This document shows positions 23,521-35,590 of a DNA stretch of 64,000 nucleotides, piece by piece. This DNA comes from Hymenolepis diminuta (Eukaryota > Platyhelminthes > Cestoda > Cyclophyllidea > Hymenolepididae): the NCBI GenBank assembly GCA_900708905.1, contig CAADRB010000014.1, positions 2,583,822-2,647,821 on the forward strand. The letters run 5' to 3'. A program made the position numbers and the translations under genes. The notes beneath the pieces are model-generated. The model saw nothing but the letters and a program-made list of their open reading frames with translations, did no database searches and was not told the origin of the DNA. Position 1 is the first letter of the stretch. Each line of letters begins with the position of its first letter.

Positions 23521-24390
23521 AGAATACAATTAAATTTATTTGGTATATTCATTCAAAATAGGCGACTTCATAATGAATTTTTCTTTACCAGCTATATTTT
23601 CAAATAAATATAAACAAGAGTAATCACATTATCAATAATCTATTAAAAAATTAACTGAAGAGATCTGGGAAAAATTCAATTCTTGTTATCTTTGCTAATT
23701 CATGTTAAATTTAGTTGTGCAACCTACATCGCTTAATGAAGGATACACCGAATCTTAATTAAAAAGCACGCTACAGTTCGCACAAAATTTAACAATAAAA
23801 TTCCTTTATATAAATGGTAATAAAATGTGAGTATGCAAAATATCACGATCTATTTTAAGCTGTAATGATATGCATTTGAATAGTAAAAGTTCGGATAAGT
23901 TAACGGCTTAGCATAAAGTAAAACATTTAATAATTTTGGAAATCCCAATAAAGGATTAGTTATTTTTGTCATTTTATGATTTTGTCTGGTCCTACTCATT
24001 AATCCTTCCATATTTAGTTATCTAATATTTGGTATTTTGCATATATTTAATATTCATATTTTAACAGAATTATTCTAAAACTAGAAGCGAAAGAATGCAG
24101 CCGAAGGATATTTCAAATACACTATACAATACTGTATAATTTACAAGAATCTTCTAATATTTTGCTTCAATAATTTTTATTTCAAGATAAAGTTTCCACG
24201 CTAATAATTCAACTTCAACCAAAATATATAAATGACTATAACACATGAAAACAAAAAAATACTTTATAAATTATTGCATAGGGAAGTATGACTATTTTAA
24301 CGCCAACATTTTCAACAGCATTCCATTTATCCAGTTATGTGATAGGTCTGTTTGATTCGCTTGGCTAGTATTTTGCCTGTGCTTATATCA
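23521..24390. other. RBM8A upstream region
   Basis: About 870 bp, very AT-rich. The RBM8A promoter must lie here, but no defined element can be called. Confidence 0.4.
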
Positions 24391-25340
24391 ATGGCTGATG
24401 TGGTAGAAATTCACGATGGGAATGATTTTGAAGAAGATGCAGAGGGTGATAGTAAGTATCATGTTTATTTTAATATTATCAAATAAATCATTTAATCTAT
24501 TGTCAGTCTGCTTCTTTATTAAAATATGTCATTGATGGCACATAAAACACGTATTTTGTATGAACAACGATAATTAGGCATTTCTCTAAATTGTGTAGTG
24601 TTAGCGCTGAATTAAATTGATAGCCTTGTTAAAAAGTCACGCTGATATTTATTGGTCTGTAAAATATCTCTTATCTTATTTAATTAACATTGGCGTTCTC
24701 TTCTTCAATAATCATCGTATCTTATCCATTCGTACAGGACTTTTTGACGATTTCTTTGCTTTTTAGATGGAATTATGCGCCTAAAGGAGCAGGCAACGAA
24801 AAGAAAAGGTCGTGGTTTTCGTGGAGGTAAGTCGAAATACCGACCTTTCGAATTCGTACTTTTCAGAGATGACAACTCGTTCCCATGAGCAAGCCTATGA
24901 ATCTCTCAGAACAGACGAAAATACATCGGCCAATGGACCCCAGCGCTGTAATTTTTCACATTTACTCCCTAATCCTTAATTTTTCAATAGCTATTGAGGG
25001 TTGGATCGTCTTTGTACGCAACGTTCATGAAGAAGCCACAGATGAGGATATTCGTGACATGTTTTGTGAGTACGGAGAGATTAAGAACGTTCATCTGAAT
25101 CTTGATCGTCGTACGGGCTTTCTGAAGGGATATGCTCTTGTGGAATATGAGACATTTAAGGAGGCTAGTACCGCTCTTCAAGCCCTTAATGGTGCTGAGC
25201 TGCATGGGCAGAAAATATCTGTGGACTGGGCTTTTGTGAAAGGAACTGGTAGCAACAGCAGTGCGGGTCGCAGACCAACTCGTCATAGCCGTTCGCGTAG
25301 TCGCAGCCGCTCAAGGTCTCGAGATCGGCTCCGTCATTAA
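24391..25340 (+). CDS. RBM8A: RBM8A / Y14, exon-junction-complex RNA-binding protein, complete
   Basis: Four exons: 24391-24451, 24767-24826, 24867-24947, 24991-25340; 552 nt, 183 aa (human 174). All introns are GT-AG; introns 2 and 3 are only 40 and 43 nt. The N-terminus [10 protein letters not shown] and the KRKGRGFRG patch match the family; the segment [20 protein letters not shown] leads into a single RRM (residues about 72-150) with RNP2 VFVRNV (74-79) and RNP1 KGYALVEY (113-120), and the C-terminus is Arg/Ser-rich ([16 protein letters not shown]). Y14 pairs with MAGOH in the exon junction complex deposited on spliced mRNA, acting in export, localisation and nonsense-mediated decay. A start at 24391 gives the conserved N-terminus. 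Confidence 0.97.
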
Positions 25341-25371
25341 ACAATCATTTCAATCGGGTAGGGCAATTGTG

Positions 25372-25377
25372 AATAAA
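25372..25377 (+). promoter_or_regulatory. Poly(A) signal of RBM8A
   Basis: AATAAA 31 nt past the stop codon; a second candidate ATTAAA lies at 25448-25453. Either would give a short 3' UTR. Confidence 0.6.
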
Positions 25378-25453
25378 ACTTACTCCCAGCCCTTTCCCTA
25401 CTCTGTTACCCTGTCTGATAATATCATGCCCTCTGGTTTTGTCTATTATTAAA

Positions 25454-27734
25454 GTTAGTACAATGTTTAAAACTCAGAATCCTTTTTTTCTCTTGTTACA
25501 CGTTACTGGCTTACGTCTTTTGCTTGGGAGAAAATTTTAAATTGGGAACTTGATTGTGTCATTTTCTTGTCTTTTTACCTCGCATAAATACCCATTTAAA
25601 TTTGTTGATTACTTATGAAAGTCATGATTCAAGTTATCATTACACTTGCACTATGTAAGATAGTGTCAAATTGTTTTTTTATCATGGTTTTGATTTACTT
25701 TTTTCGGTAATAAAATATTCGTCTGTAATTCAACACTTCCTGGATGTATAATCTTGTCCAGAAAGTTGATGAAAAAATCAGATCCTTTAGTAAATTTTAC
25801 TGGGGGTTTTAGTTGTTCTTTATTGATTTATTTAAATTGTAGCATATGTTGTTACCGTTAGTTAGCAATTTTAATTTATCAAAGTTACCAGCCTCCTGGT
25901 GAACCGGTTTCGATTTCCTCATCCTGACTAAAAGTATACAGTGTTCGATCGAATTTGTGTAGTACATTTCAAGCTTATAATATTGGAGCCTTTTTTTCTT
26001 TTTCTACCTCTATCTGTATGATCATTTGAATACATTAAAACGCGCTTCCCTAACAGTACCTATGGCAAGGTCACTTCCTTGTTTTCTTTCTGTCATAATC
26101 TAAAGTTTATTAAGACAATTTTTTGGAGTTCTCTATCTTGTTCGCATTTTTTAACTCAGATTTTATTTTTCCTTCGCCTCCACCTAACAACATCTTTAAT
26201 AGGTTTCAAGTTTGACTCAACACACTTGCAGTTGTCTTTCTAATTGGCAATTTGTGTCGTGTCTTACATCTAGGACGTTGAGTAAGCCCCAAAAACTCCC
26301 GTTTTGTTTATATTCACTGTTCAAAAAATGTGCAACAGATCTCGTGCAAAGCCCTTTTGTACCTTAATTGAATAAACGTTTTCAGTTACTCTTAATTCTT
26401 CTCACTTTGAGGTACACAATAGGGCTGGCAATTTATCGGTCTGGAATGATGAGTGCTAGACATCCCGGGGATTCCTTCATTGGTGGTCCTAATGTGATGG
26501 CAGTCACCAAATTGTCTTGCTTCTAAAAATCGATCTCTAATCAGACATTACTATTGGGAAGTTATCAGAAATCCTTTGTTTAAAGAGGAACAATATTTCA
26601 TTCACTTTTCTGTAATCAAACAAAACAGTCACATTCGAATTTTTCCACGAGCCGATAGTAATCTTTCATAAACTGTAGACTTATCTTTTTTAAAAGGTGA
26701 CTTTGGCTTTCTCTAATCAACTTTGTTACTATATTAAATTGGCATATTTAAGTGAGTCGTGTTCTAAATTCATTGGGGGTTTTTCAACAAAAAAGCTCAA
26801 TTGTTATGAAGTAGACACCCAGTCGAAACTCATTTTTTTCAGGCTCTAGTTGCTATTGATGGTGGATTGACTCTCTCTCTCTCTCTCTAACTTTGTCATC
26901 AAACATAAATTCATTTCACTTGATTCAGCCTTTTATCTCCCTAAATTCGATTACTACTCCTTTCCTTTTTGTCCATTAAAGCTCTTATCCACTTCTGTTT
27001 GTGCATCGAAGAGAAATTGTCTGGCTGAATACAGTGATGCAAGTTCTTGATCAAAATTGTTGATTTTCGCATCTAGATGACGTAACTGTTAAAAACCGAT
27101 GTGTTCGTGCTTGAAACGATTAGGTACTGATCGATAAAAATCGTCTTCCATATTTCATCCCTATTTGTCATAAAATTGTTGAGATATAAATAGCACAAAT
27201 CTATGAGCTATTCGATTGTGCAAAACCTTGTTCCATTAAATTTCTCGGTATTCTGTCCCATTCTACTGCGTTGAAATTAAAATTATTAAACTAGCTGACA
27301 GCATGAACTTTTAGGCAAGTGAGTGATCTTTCTCGCAATATAACTTCCCCTGCCTGTCACGATTGAGAACAATGGAAATTAAACTTTTGACGCAACTAAG
27401 TAACCTGGTTCCAGTTAGCATGATACTTATCTACTGAAAGACGATATGCTTAGAAATTTCTCCCGATCGTAGAATGCATTTTAACATTGTTTCAACATGT
27501 GGTTCTTCGAGAATTGACAGAAATGGCTGCTTTCAACGTTAATTCATGCTCTTCAGTAGTTTGTAATACTTGAAATAACTTCTACCACCTCAATAGGGAG
27601 CAATAAGATTAAGGACGGTTTGAAACAAGTAAAGCTGTTATTTTTGTTATTGAAGCCTTAGGAAAAAAGGAGAAACACCCATTCTGCTATCCCTGTTTTG
27701 AACAGCATTAAATATAACAATTAGTCGTGCAGTT
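25454..27734. other. Intergenic, gene-free as far as seen
   Basis: AT-rich sequence with T-runs. Apart from a (CT)n tract at 26871-26888 nothing is recognised. Confidence 0.5.
26871..26888. repeat. (CT)9 microsatellite
   Basis: Eighteen bases of uninterrupted CT dinucleotides. Confidence 0.9.
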
Positions 27735-27800
27735 TATTGGACAGGTTCTGATGTGGATCACTCGACTTTGCAGACGAGCTACGCCATCAACAAGCTGTTA
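27735..27800 (-). repeat. Degenerate SINE head
   Basis: CGACTTTGCAGACGAGCTAC resembles TGACTTTGCGGACGAGCACG of the minus-strand copy at 2530-2657, and the next bases GCCATCAACAAG parallel the A-box region. It is a short, weak match. Confidence 0.35.
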
Positions 27801-28079
27801 CTGTTGTACTTTATATTAGCGTTGTTTAGGAATAGGTGTCTGTATTATTGATAGCTTAAGCAGAATAAAAGAGGAGGGGCTTGGGTTAGTTTTTCTTTAA
27901 GAAATTTATACATTCATATGCCTGCAAGAGAGGTAATGGCATATTTACTCCATTACCCTTTCAGCCTATTACGATCATCACCACACTACAAGACGGAAAT
28001 AATGCAGAGTTGTGTTAATCAAGGTCTCTTAGGTGAAAACAGAAACCGCAAGAAGAAATAGTACGTTGGTAGGTAGATC

Positions 28080-28086
28080 NNNNNNN
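28080..28086. other. Assembly gap (7 N)
   Basis: Seven N between GGTAGATC and GGGGGTTGG; the real distance is unknown. Confidence 1.
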
Positions 28087-31035
28087 GGGGGTTGGATGTG
28101 AAGTCTAAATAAAAATGCTAGGTTTTATATATCTTGGAAAAAGGTAAATACTAAGGAAAGGGGCAAATCATATACGTTGAAGGACTCCCAGGGTTTTTGA
28201 TATCTCTAGAAAAGTACCTGAGTAGACTATTCACCTTAAATCAGGCCACAACATACATAGATTATCAAGATATCAACCGCTTGAGGTGAGTTGTGATAAT
28301 CGAGTTCAGTGTTTAATAGTAAAATGATTTTTTTTAAACATTGAAAAGTTGAGAAATTAAATAAGAATTACAATTTTAATTATATATAATACGGTAAATT
28401 TTGTGTAAGACATATTAAACTCAATTTGCACCATTCAATTTCCTATCTCAAGATTGGTTTTCACTTCACTGTACTTAAATCTCGTACATTAAAAGCAAAC
28501 TCTCTAATTTGCATTTGTTTATTTTCTTGACTTATTCTTTCATATGCAAAAGGAAATTGAGGTGACTAATTAACTACATAAACCAATAGGAAAAATAAGC
28601 GCATGGAGAAGAATTGTTTAAGTTCCATACTTCCGGTTGGTTAAAGGGGAATTTTCCTCCCTAAAAAACATCACCATAAATTTAAGGTCAAGGGAAAAAG
28701 TACTCTTGTTGTGAGGAAATGTCATTATCGATCTAGTAATTAATTGCATTAGTGTTGCAAGGCATAAAATACTAGGAGAAATGATAAAAATACCAAATCT
28801 ATTATTTTCAGGTTGAGCTAAGTAGCCCGTTAACGGATATCCATTACGGTTACAGGAAATTTTTTTTGATTTATAGAACGATTAAAGCACCTCCCTATAA
28901 GGATTTCCATACGTTTAAACGTCAAAGAACGAGCTAAATACAAAGATTGTATATGACACTTGCAGAGAAATATGCTCAGATAGGAACAGACGGGCAAGAA
29001 TGGGTGTGAAAACCAAGGTCACAGGTTTTATAAATGGGCCTCCAACTATAAATAATTATAATAGTTATAATTATTACTACTTGAATGCTAGTGAGTTCTG
29101 TTAGTTTACCAATCTTTTCGAAGACAACAGGCGTAAGTAGAAATTGCCAATACAAACATTTTTGTACTGCTAGATGTATGCCTTCATATAATTATTCCAA
29201 ATTCAAGGCTCCTTAACAAAATGAAGAGAAAAAGCATGACATTCAGAATGAGCCTTACGAATTAAAGCTGAACATGAATGTCAAAATGCGGGAAAGGTGA
29301 TTTCTTGCAGAGTTCTCTCTTCAATGTACTAAAAGGTTATGCATCTTATGCAGTGCATAGTCTAACTGAGGTATTCCCTTTAAAATCTAATGAGCTAAAA
29401 TGACTAGCAGGAGGCAACATCCCTTCCCAAATCAGAAAAACGAGGGTTGAGAGTTGTACCAGTAGTATAGCAAATGATAGTAAAAAAAGAGAGAGGGTTA
29501 TAGGAGGGAGAACTGATTATACGCCTAAACAGTGGAATCGTGTGGAACGGTTAAATAAAGTGCTCTTAGGCTGTCAAATTTTCTGGTTTTGTTCATCGAT
29601 GAGCAGTTGACAATTGAGATAAAGTATTTGTCAGTAGGTGTCCGATAAGTAGAGAGGCGGAGCAGACCTATGAGTCAGCGTGCGCGGTATTACTCCTATT
29701 GTCCAAATCATATCCTTGATACGATCTTCAAATAGATATATACTCAGTATTGTAATTATTGTTATTGAAATGGTTTAAAAGATAGAAGGCAAATGCTCAC
29801 GTACAATTCGAATGTCAAATATTTAAGATTGAAAATGAGGGGTTACTCCTTAATCACCCTTTATAATTAGATGAACAGTTGAAATGAGTCTCGCTTTTAT
29901 TGTATTTCACGTTGATTCTGGACAATAAGCCGATAAGGAAGAGCCACAGTTTATGCTCTTTAGCGAGATGAACAATACATCAATATGATCAATATGAACA
30001 TCTATCTTGCCTTCTCTCCCTGGGTTTGGGTCAACTGTAGCCTAGCGATACCTGTTAGACAGATATACTATGGCGGTAGAACTAGATCTCCCAACAATTC
30101 TACGGCATAGAGGAGACTTACTTTATAAAATTCTCTCCAGTATTATTTAAGTTTTTAGTCGAGGCTCTCAATCGCCCAAAGTAGATTTTAAGTCTGAGGA
30201 TATTTTAGTGATCGTTTTGATTCTTTTTGATGTACCAAGAATACCAGTTGCAAAACTCAGATGATACGAGCTAGTAATGGAAATTGAAATTGCGCCCCAA
30301 CATTATTTTTAGAACTGATGTACCAGACGATGTATAACTAATTTGTTAAATATTTGATAATTAAAATAAAAGTGACTGCATATCTTCGTCCCTGAAAAAC
30401 GATATCCAACAATCGTCTTGAAAACTAATCTCCGACCTAAGTTAAGTAAGCTGAAGTTGGAAAAAAACTAGGTTGAACAGAAACGTGTGAAGTTAAGGCA
30501 AAGCATAAAGAAAAGGTTGTAATATGATCTTTGAAATGTAAACCCTGTTGTTGTTTGTTGTAAGCTAATAAATAACTATATGAAATTAAAGGAATGGCAA
30601 CTGGTGATAAAGTTTGACAACTCCAGTATACCGGAACTCGTTTGCATTTATGGAAGTTCTTATTGTTAAAAATCCCCATATGACTCATGCAAAAGGCGAA
30701 GTAAAGGCAAAAAATCTGCAAGGTTAGTCAAAACATATGTGTTAAAGAGCCCAGTAAATCACTTTTAATTCATGCTCGTTATAGCCTTGTTGGGGGATAT
30801 GATAGAGTCACTAGTTGTGGCAGGATAAGAATAGTCACTATATATTGATCTACAAAGCATTAGAATGAAAAAATGACAAAGGTAATGGGAAAGAACTAGG
30901 GCTAGGTATATGAGGTGCAGTTGATAGAGGGGAGCTGATTGTGGAGTTTGTGGGTAGGAATTGAAGATAAGAGCTGAGTAAGACTGCAAGAGAATTTATA
31001 GTTTAGGTTTAGAATTGGCAAAGATCGCTGAAGTA
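28087..31035. other. Intergenic, no gene recognised
   Basis: AT-rich. TCCAAATCATATCCTTGATA near 29700 resembles TCCGAATCGTATGCTTGATA near 33490, hinting at another dispersed repeat. Open frames on the minus strand at 30437-30989 have biased composition and no recognisable motif. Confidence 0.4.
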
Positions 31036-32345
31036 TCAGGTTGTAACAGAAGTTCTGTCCATGTTTTAATTTGAATTAAAGTGAAGATTTTGTCAAAAAT
31101 ACATTTATTTGGTGTTCAACATAGTTACCACTTTTATTAATTACGTCTTCCCATCTTGCCATAAGCTTTCACATTCCTTATTAGAATCTTGTCTGTTCGG
31201 ACTCAATCAAGAAACTAGTCTCATTTTGACCTCTTCTCTTGAAGTAAGCCTTTGAAGTCTCATTAAATGACTCTGTAAGCTCCTGAAAAGATGAAAATCG
31301 GTTGGTGCAAGAGAAGATGGGGAGAATATGGTGGGTGATGCATGATTTCCCAGCCAATTTCTTCAACGCGATTTTTGGTTACCCTTGAAGTGTGGAGTTT
31401 GGCATTGTCATGGTGCAGAATCACTCCTTTTCGATTGATCAAAGAGGGTCCTTTTTCCTCTAAAGCTGCTTTTAAACGAGTTAGCTGCTGACAGTCAACT
31501 TCGGATGTTGTTGGTTGATTGTCACCCATTAGTTCATGATAAACAATTTTCTTCAAGTCTCACCATACACATAAAAGAATTTTTTTCGTGTGCGGTCCCG
31601 AATTGTCTTGGTTTGGAATTGGAAATGGCTTTGAACTATGACTTAGTCACTGTCTTTTGAGCTTAACATTGTTGTAAGGGATCAACTACTTCTCGTCGCT
31701 GTCAGTCATGATTCCGTCTAAAAAAGATGCCTGAAGTTCAGCTCACGAGAACGCAGTGAAACACAACAGGTCACACACTGTTGCTTGTTCACTTCTGACA
31801 AATCGGGTGGGTTGGCCCATTTCCCAGCCTTTGAGACTTTCCCAGTCAAGTCTCTTCATTTCCCTATATATGGCCATATGGCGACTTGCATTAAAGGTTT
31901 TGCTCAGTTCTCTATTAGTGTAGATTGAATTTTCATCAATGACAACTTCCAATTGCTCAGAATTGAGTTTTTTGAACATCCTGCTCTTTTTTCGTCTTTC
32001 GAGCTGAAGTCATCCTTTTTGAAACGTGAAAGTCATCTTCTGCAGGCCTTTTCATTCACACCGTCATTTCCATAGGTGTCTTTGTGTGTTTTTGATCAAA
32101 GAGAGCTTGCTGTATTTCCTCGATGAAATTCAAATAGTAAAATATGCCTGATATGCTCTTTATTTAGAGTGTACATAAGGGCTAGAGATAGTTATTTATA
32201 ACGATGAGTATCACACAATCTGAAAGAAGAAATAATATTTTATTAATTAACATGGATAAGCATACAACATTAACAAGCTAAATTGAAGTAATCGAGCCCT
32301 AAACACTTAGCTAAAAAACCAGACAGAAATTCTGTTACAACCTGA
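31036..32345 (-). mobile_element. Mariner (Tc1/mariner) element with intact ends, inactivated
   Basis: 1310 bp, the usual mariner size. The terminal inverted repeats TCAGGTTGTAACAGAA(G/T) then TTCTGTC match at 23 of 24 positions, and both ends are flanked by TA (31034-31035 and 32346-32347), the family's target duplication. A decayed D,D34D transposase fills most of the interior on the minus strand. Confidence 0.92.
31076..32145 (-). pseudogene. Mariner transposase pseudogene
   Basis: Minus-strand remnant of a roughly 345-aa transposase. Segments in order: LLFEFHRGNTASSL near the N-terminus, YGNDGVNEKACRR and LSRFKKDDF (first helix-turn-helix), TNRELSKTFNASRH (second), FLDGIMTDSDEK (first catalytic Asp), CQQLTRLKAALEEKGPSLIN, VILHHDNAKLHTS (second Asp), HPPYSPH, then in a shifted frame APTDFHLF (third Asp), and near the C-terminus RWEDVINKSGNYVEH. 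The frame is broken by several stops, at least four at positions where the family has Trp (after RR, EK, KRQ and VW), and by at least two frameshifts. It cannot make active enzyme as it stands. Confidence 0.88.
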
Positions 32346-32410
32346 TATTTAAAGGTGGGGCATCCAGCTGGTGACGATTAAGGTACAAAGTGAGGGGTGT
32401 AGAGCCTAAC

Positions 32411-32612
32411 GGCTTGAGTCTCGCTAGGAGAATAATAGATGTAATGTATTTGGAACGGCATACAATGACCCCAGAGAAAACACGTTTATGTCTCGATCTC
32501 ATCGTATTATATTTTGCCACATGATTAAGTAGATAAACTAGATAAACTTGACGACAGGGAGGAAGTCAATCACGCTCAAATTGAGTATGAGTTTATCATG
32601 GGATCCGTATAC
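32411..32612 (+). repeat. Dispersed repeat family C, copy 1
   Basis: Shares GACCCCAGAGAAAACA, TATTATATTTTGC and GGAGGAAGTCAATCACGCTC with 62958-63152 (GACCCCAGAGAGAACA, TATTATATTGCG, GGAGGAAGTCAATCATACTC). It lies just outside the mariner's right end. No open frame of note. Confidence 0.6.
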
Positions 32613-35378
32613 CAACGATGTACGCGTGGAGGTAGGATCCTGCCAATTGCTAATGCGTTCGGGTTATTGAAAAGTCTTCTAACAGCATAAATTCAGACAC
32701 CTTAGTTACGGTCAATCAAGACCAATTCATGAAAGTTATACTTAAATTTATTTCTAATTTGGCCTGCTAAATGTATGAACTTCACCCTTTGGGTCACAGA
32801 AGGCTTCTCTGGACATTTCTTAATTGGCCCATCATGGATATTTAATTGAATAAATTTTGCCTTTTGAGTGTCTGTTAAAGCAGAAAATGCATATTTATTA
32901 ATTTATTTTCTTTCCTCACGTATGGTCTAAAAGTCCCTCAAGAAGCAGTTTCTTATGAAATTCTAGGGTAGGCTCAATTGGCAGACTTTCATTATTCATT
33001 ACTTTACCAGCAGTTTTCAATCATAGTTGAGTGACTTCACTGAATCAAAAAGCACTTATACTCTTCATTTGAAGTAATTATTTTGTAAAAGATTGACTAG
33101 AAGCTGCTTCGGCGTCTAAATCATTAAACTTAACTATAATAAATTTGTGACCGTTTTGTCAGTTGCATTTAGTACACTTTAGATTTTTTGAATAAGAAAA
33201 AAAATTGTATTTTTGAGCTTTTCTCTGGGAAAATTAGAGGCATTTCAATCTATTCAAACATTTCTTCACCGTTTTATTGATTGATTAATACTAGACATGT
33301 TTATCCATTTGTCTTGAAAACTAAACCCAATCGAATGTTCTCGAACGTCTCAGGGATTTAATTTTTTAAGGACAAAGCTGCAACTGGAGTAACGTTTAAG
33401 CCGGAGTTTCAGGACTGAAATCCCCCTCTCCTCCCCAGATATCTATCACTTATCGTCAGATAATATTATATTGAAACTAGATGTACCTTGTCCGAATCGT
33501 ATGCTTGATACGACCTTTTGTTCAAATGGTCTAAATAAAAATGAGTGTTTTGTGGGGATATTTAGCTAATCTAAATTGTGATCTCATCACAGTCCTCTTA
33601 AGAAATTGGAGCTGGCCATTGCAAATAGGTCTCTTTTTATTTGTACATACAAAGGTATTTTCCGAGACTTTTTATCTACATATATAAAACAAATCTTTAC
33701 TACCTTTCTCTTTTATAGCCGCCTATGAAGCACATATTTTCCCACTAAATGGCCTTCTCCTGGGAAATTCCCAACTTCTGATGATTTAGAGATAAATCAT
33801 CCGGTTCCCCTTTTCTCTGAAGTCTCATTGATGGGCAATAATTTAGACATTGGGAAAATACGCGGCCGAATTCGTCTTTCCCAATTGTACGAATTGAACT
33901 ACCACAAGACAAGAATGAGACGGCAGGAGGCATAATATTTTAAATAGAAAATTATCTAAGTGGAAAGTAAATCTCACAAAATCAGATGCTAGATAAGAGA
34001 AGAGGAATCAATGAATGGCCCAAAAACAGAGGGGTGAGATGTGGCGGCATCGCCATCTCTAAATCAATTTTAAACCTTTCCGTATGTTAAACCCCCGTCC
34101 TATGATCGTTATTCTTGTAATTTCTTGCGTACTTGTAAATCTGTCTGGCTTACGAAATATTGATTACACTTGTTATAAAACCATCTATATGAAATTACCA
34201 CTGGATGCATGGAGTTAGATTTATTTAAATCAATGCCTATCGTACAGTCGTATTGATCTTTCCACCTTGTAACTTGAATTGGGGACTTATTGTCTTTGAT
34301 GTATTAAGTGGTATCATACCTTTTACAGAGTCCTACACAAAACTTTGTGAGGGCGGCAGTAAACTGGGTAAAATCTATAACTGATAGTTAAGAAATAAAC
34401 TCGCTACAAATTCATCCCGTTTATCGTTAACTAGGAGTAGGTTTTTGTTTAATGGTGCAACAATTACGAAACATATGCATATACACCGTTGTATGTTCAT
34501 ACTTGTCTAGGAAATATAGATTAAATTAAAACTTCATGTGAAATAGGTATTAACATATGGTGCAGAAAATTCTGAGCTGAGGCTTTTACTAGATTCTGCG
34601 AATTTAAGTGAATGCTGCTCTGCAATCTCTTCTATGTAATGATTACATAAACTGCTTAAGATCATGCTGGTTTTTCGGCCTTCGGAATAAGAAATGAACT
34701 GTGTGACAAGATCGAACATTATAATTAAGCAACTGGTTAATAAGCGACTGCAGACAATGGACGGGAATATGGTTATTAATCCAGGATTTTTGGAACATGA
34801 AGCAGTTAATTATTCTTTAATCAAAAATTTTAAGATATGAATCCAAAAATCAAATTAAATAACTCTTTTAACGCCCATTTTTCAATCCTTTCCTTTTATT
34901 CTTTGTTGAACCATTTCCGATTTCGGTGCTCTCCTACAATGCAAAATAGTAATTTTTCTCTTCATTGCTGTGGGTAATAATAATGATAAGGAGACAACAA
35001 GGCAGGCTTTGCAAATAAAAATTATTGGGTAGAAAGGAGTAATGCTTTAAATGCGGAAGTTACACAACTGCCAAAATAGTCGAGCGAATTAAGGGAACAA
35101 GGGTGGATAACAGATAGAACAGTGATAGATCGCTGAGCACGTTGTAGGCGGGCATGTGACAGCAAGTTATCCAAGAGACAACAGAGTCTGGCTGAGTTAT
35201 CACCCTTCTAACTTCCTTCGATCATCAGTACACAGCAGGATGGAGAAGAGAGAGGTTGTTGGCTGCAGTTATATTGAACATAAAGGGAAAGCTCAGAGGT
35301 TAGAGAGAGCGGGATGCTGTGGCGTATGAGAGCGAGGTTGTAGGGTCTACAGAGGAGTATATTTTTTGGTATTGAATA
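32613..35378. other. Intergenic, no gene recognised
   Basis: Mostly AT-rich. A short C-rich patch near 33420-33450 and a small GAGAT...ATCTC stem near 34040. No coding exons seen. Confidence 0.45.
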
Positions 35379-35590
35379 TTAACAAATTGGGTCAACGGTA
35401 AACGTTCGACTACTTAGGACACACTGACTCAGAGAGTGAATAGCATCGAGTTTTCTGTATTAGATGCAACCTGTTCAAGTTCAGGTTATTTGATCGCAGG
35501 GCATGAGTGACAAACAGAATAGTAAGGTCGGTCTGACTCACTGTATGAAATAATTCAGGAAACTAGATGAAAATTTTAATTCGAGAAAGT
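35379..35590 (+). repeat. Dispersed repeat family B, copy 1
   Basis: Matches 48239-48525 in order: AACAAATTGGGTCA, ACTGACTCAGAGAGTGAATAG, TTCAGGTTATTTGATCGCAG, AGAATAGTAAGGTCGG, then a GAAATAATTCAGGAAACTAG tail. Confidence 0.6.

Noticed and set aside
30437..30989. Minus-strand open frames rich in Ser/Tyr/Leu/Pro
   Set aside because: They reflect a purine-rich plus strand; no domain, start context or exon structure.
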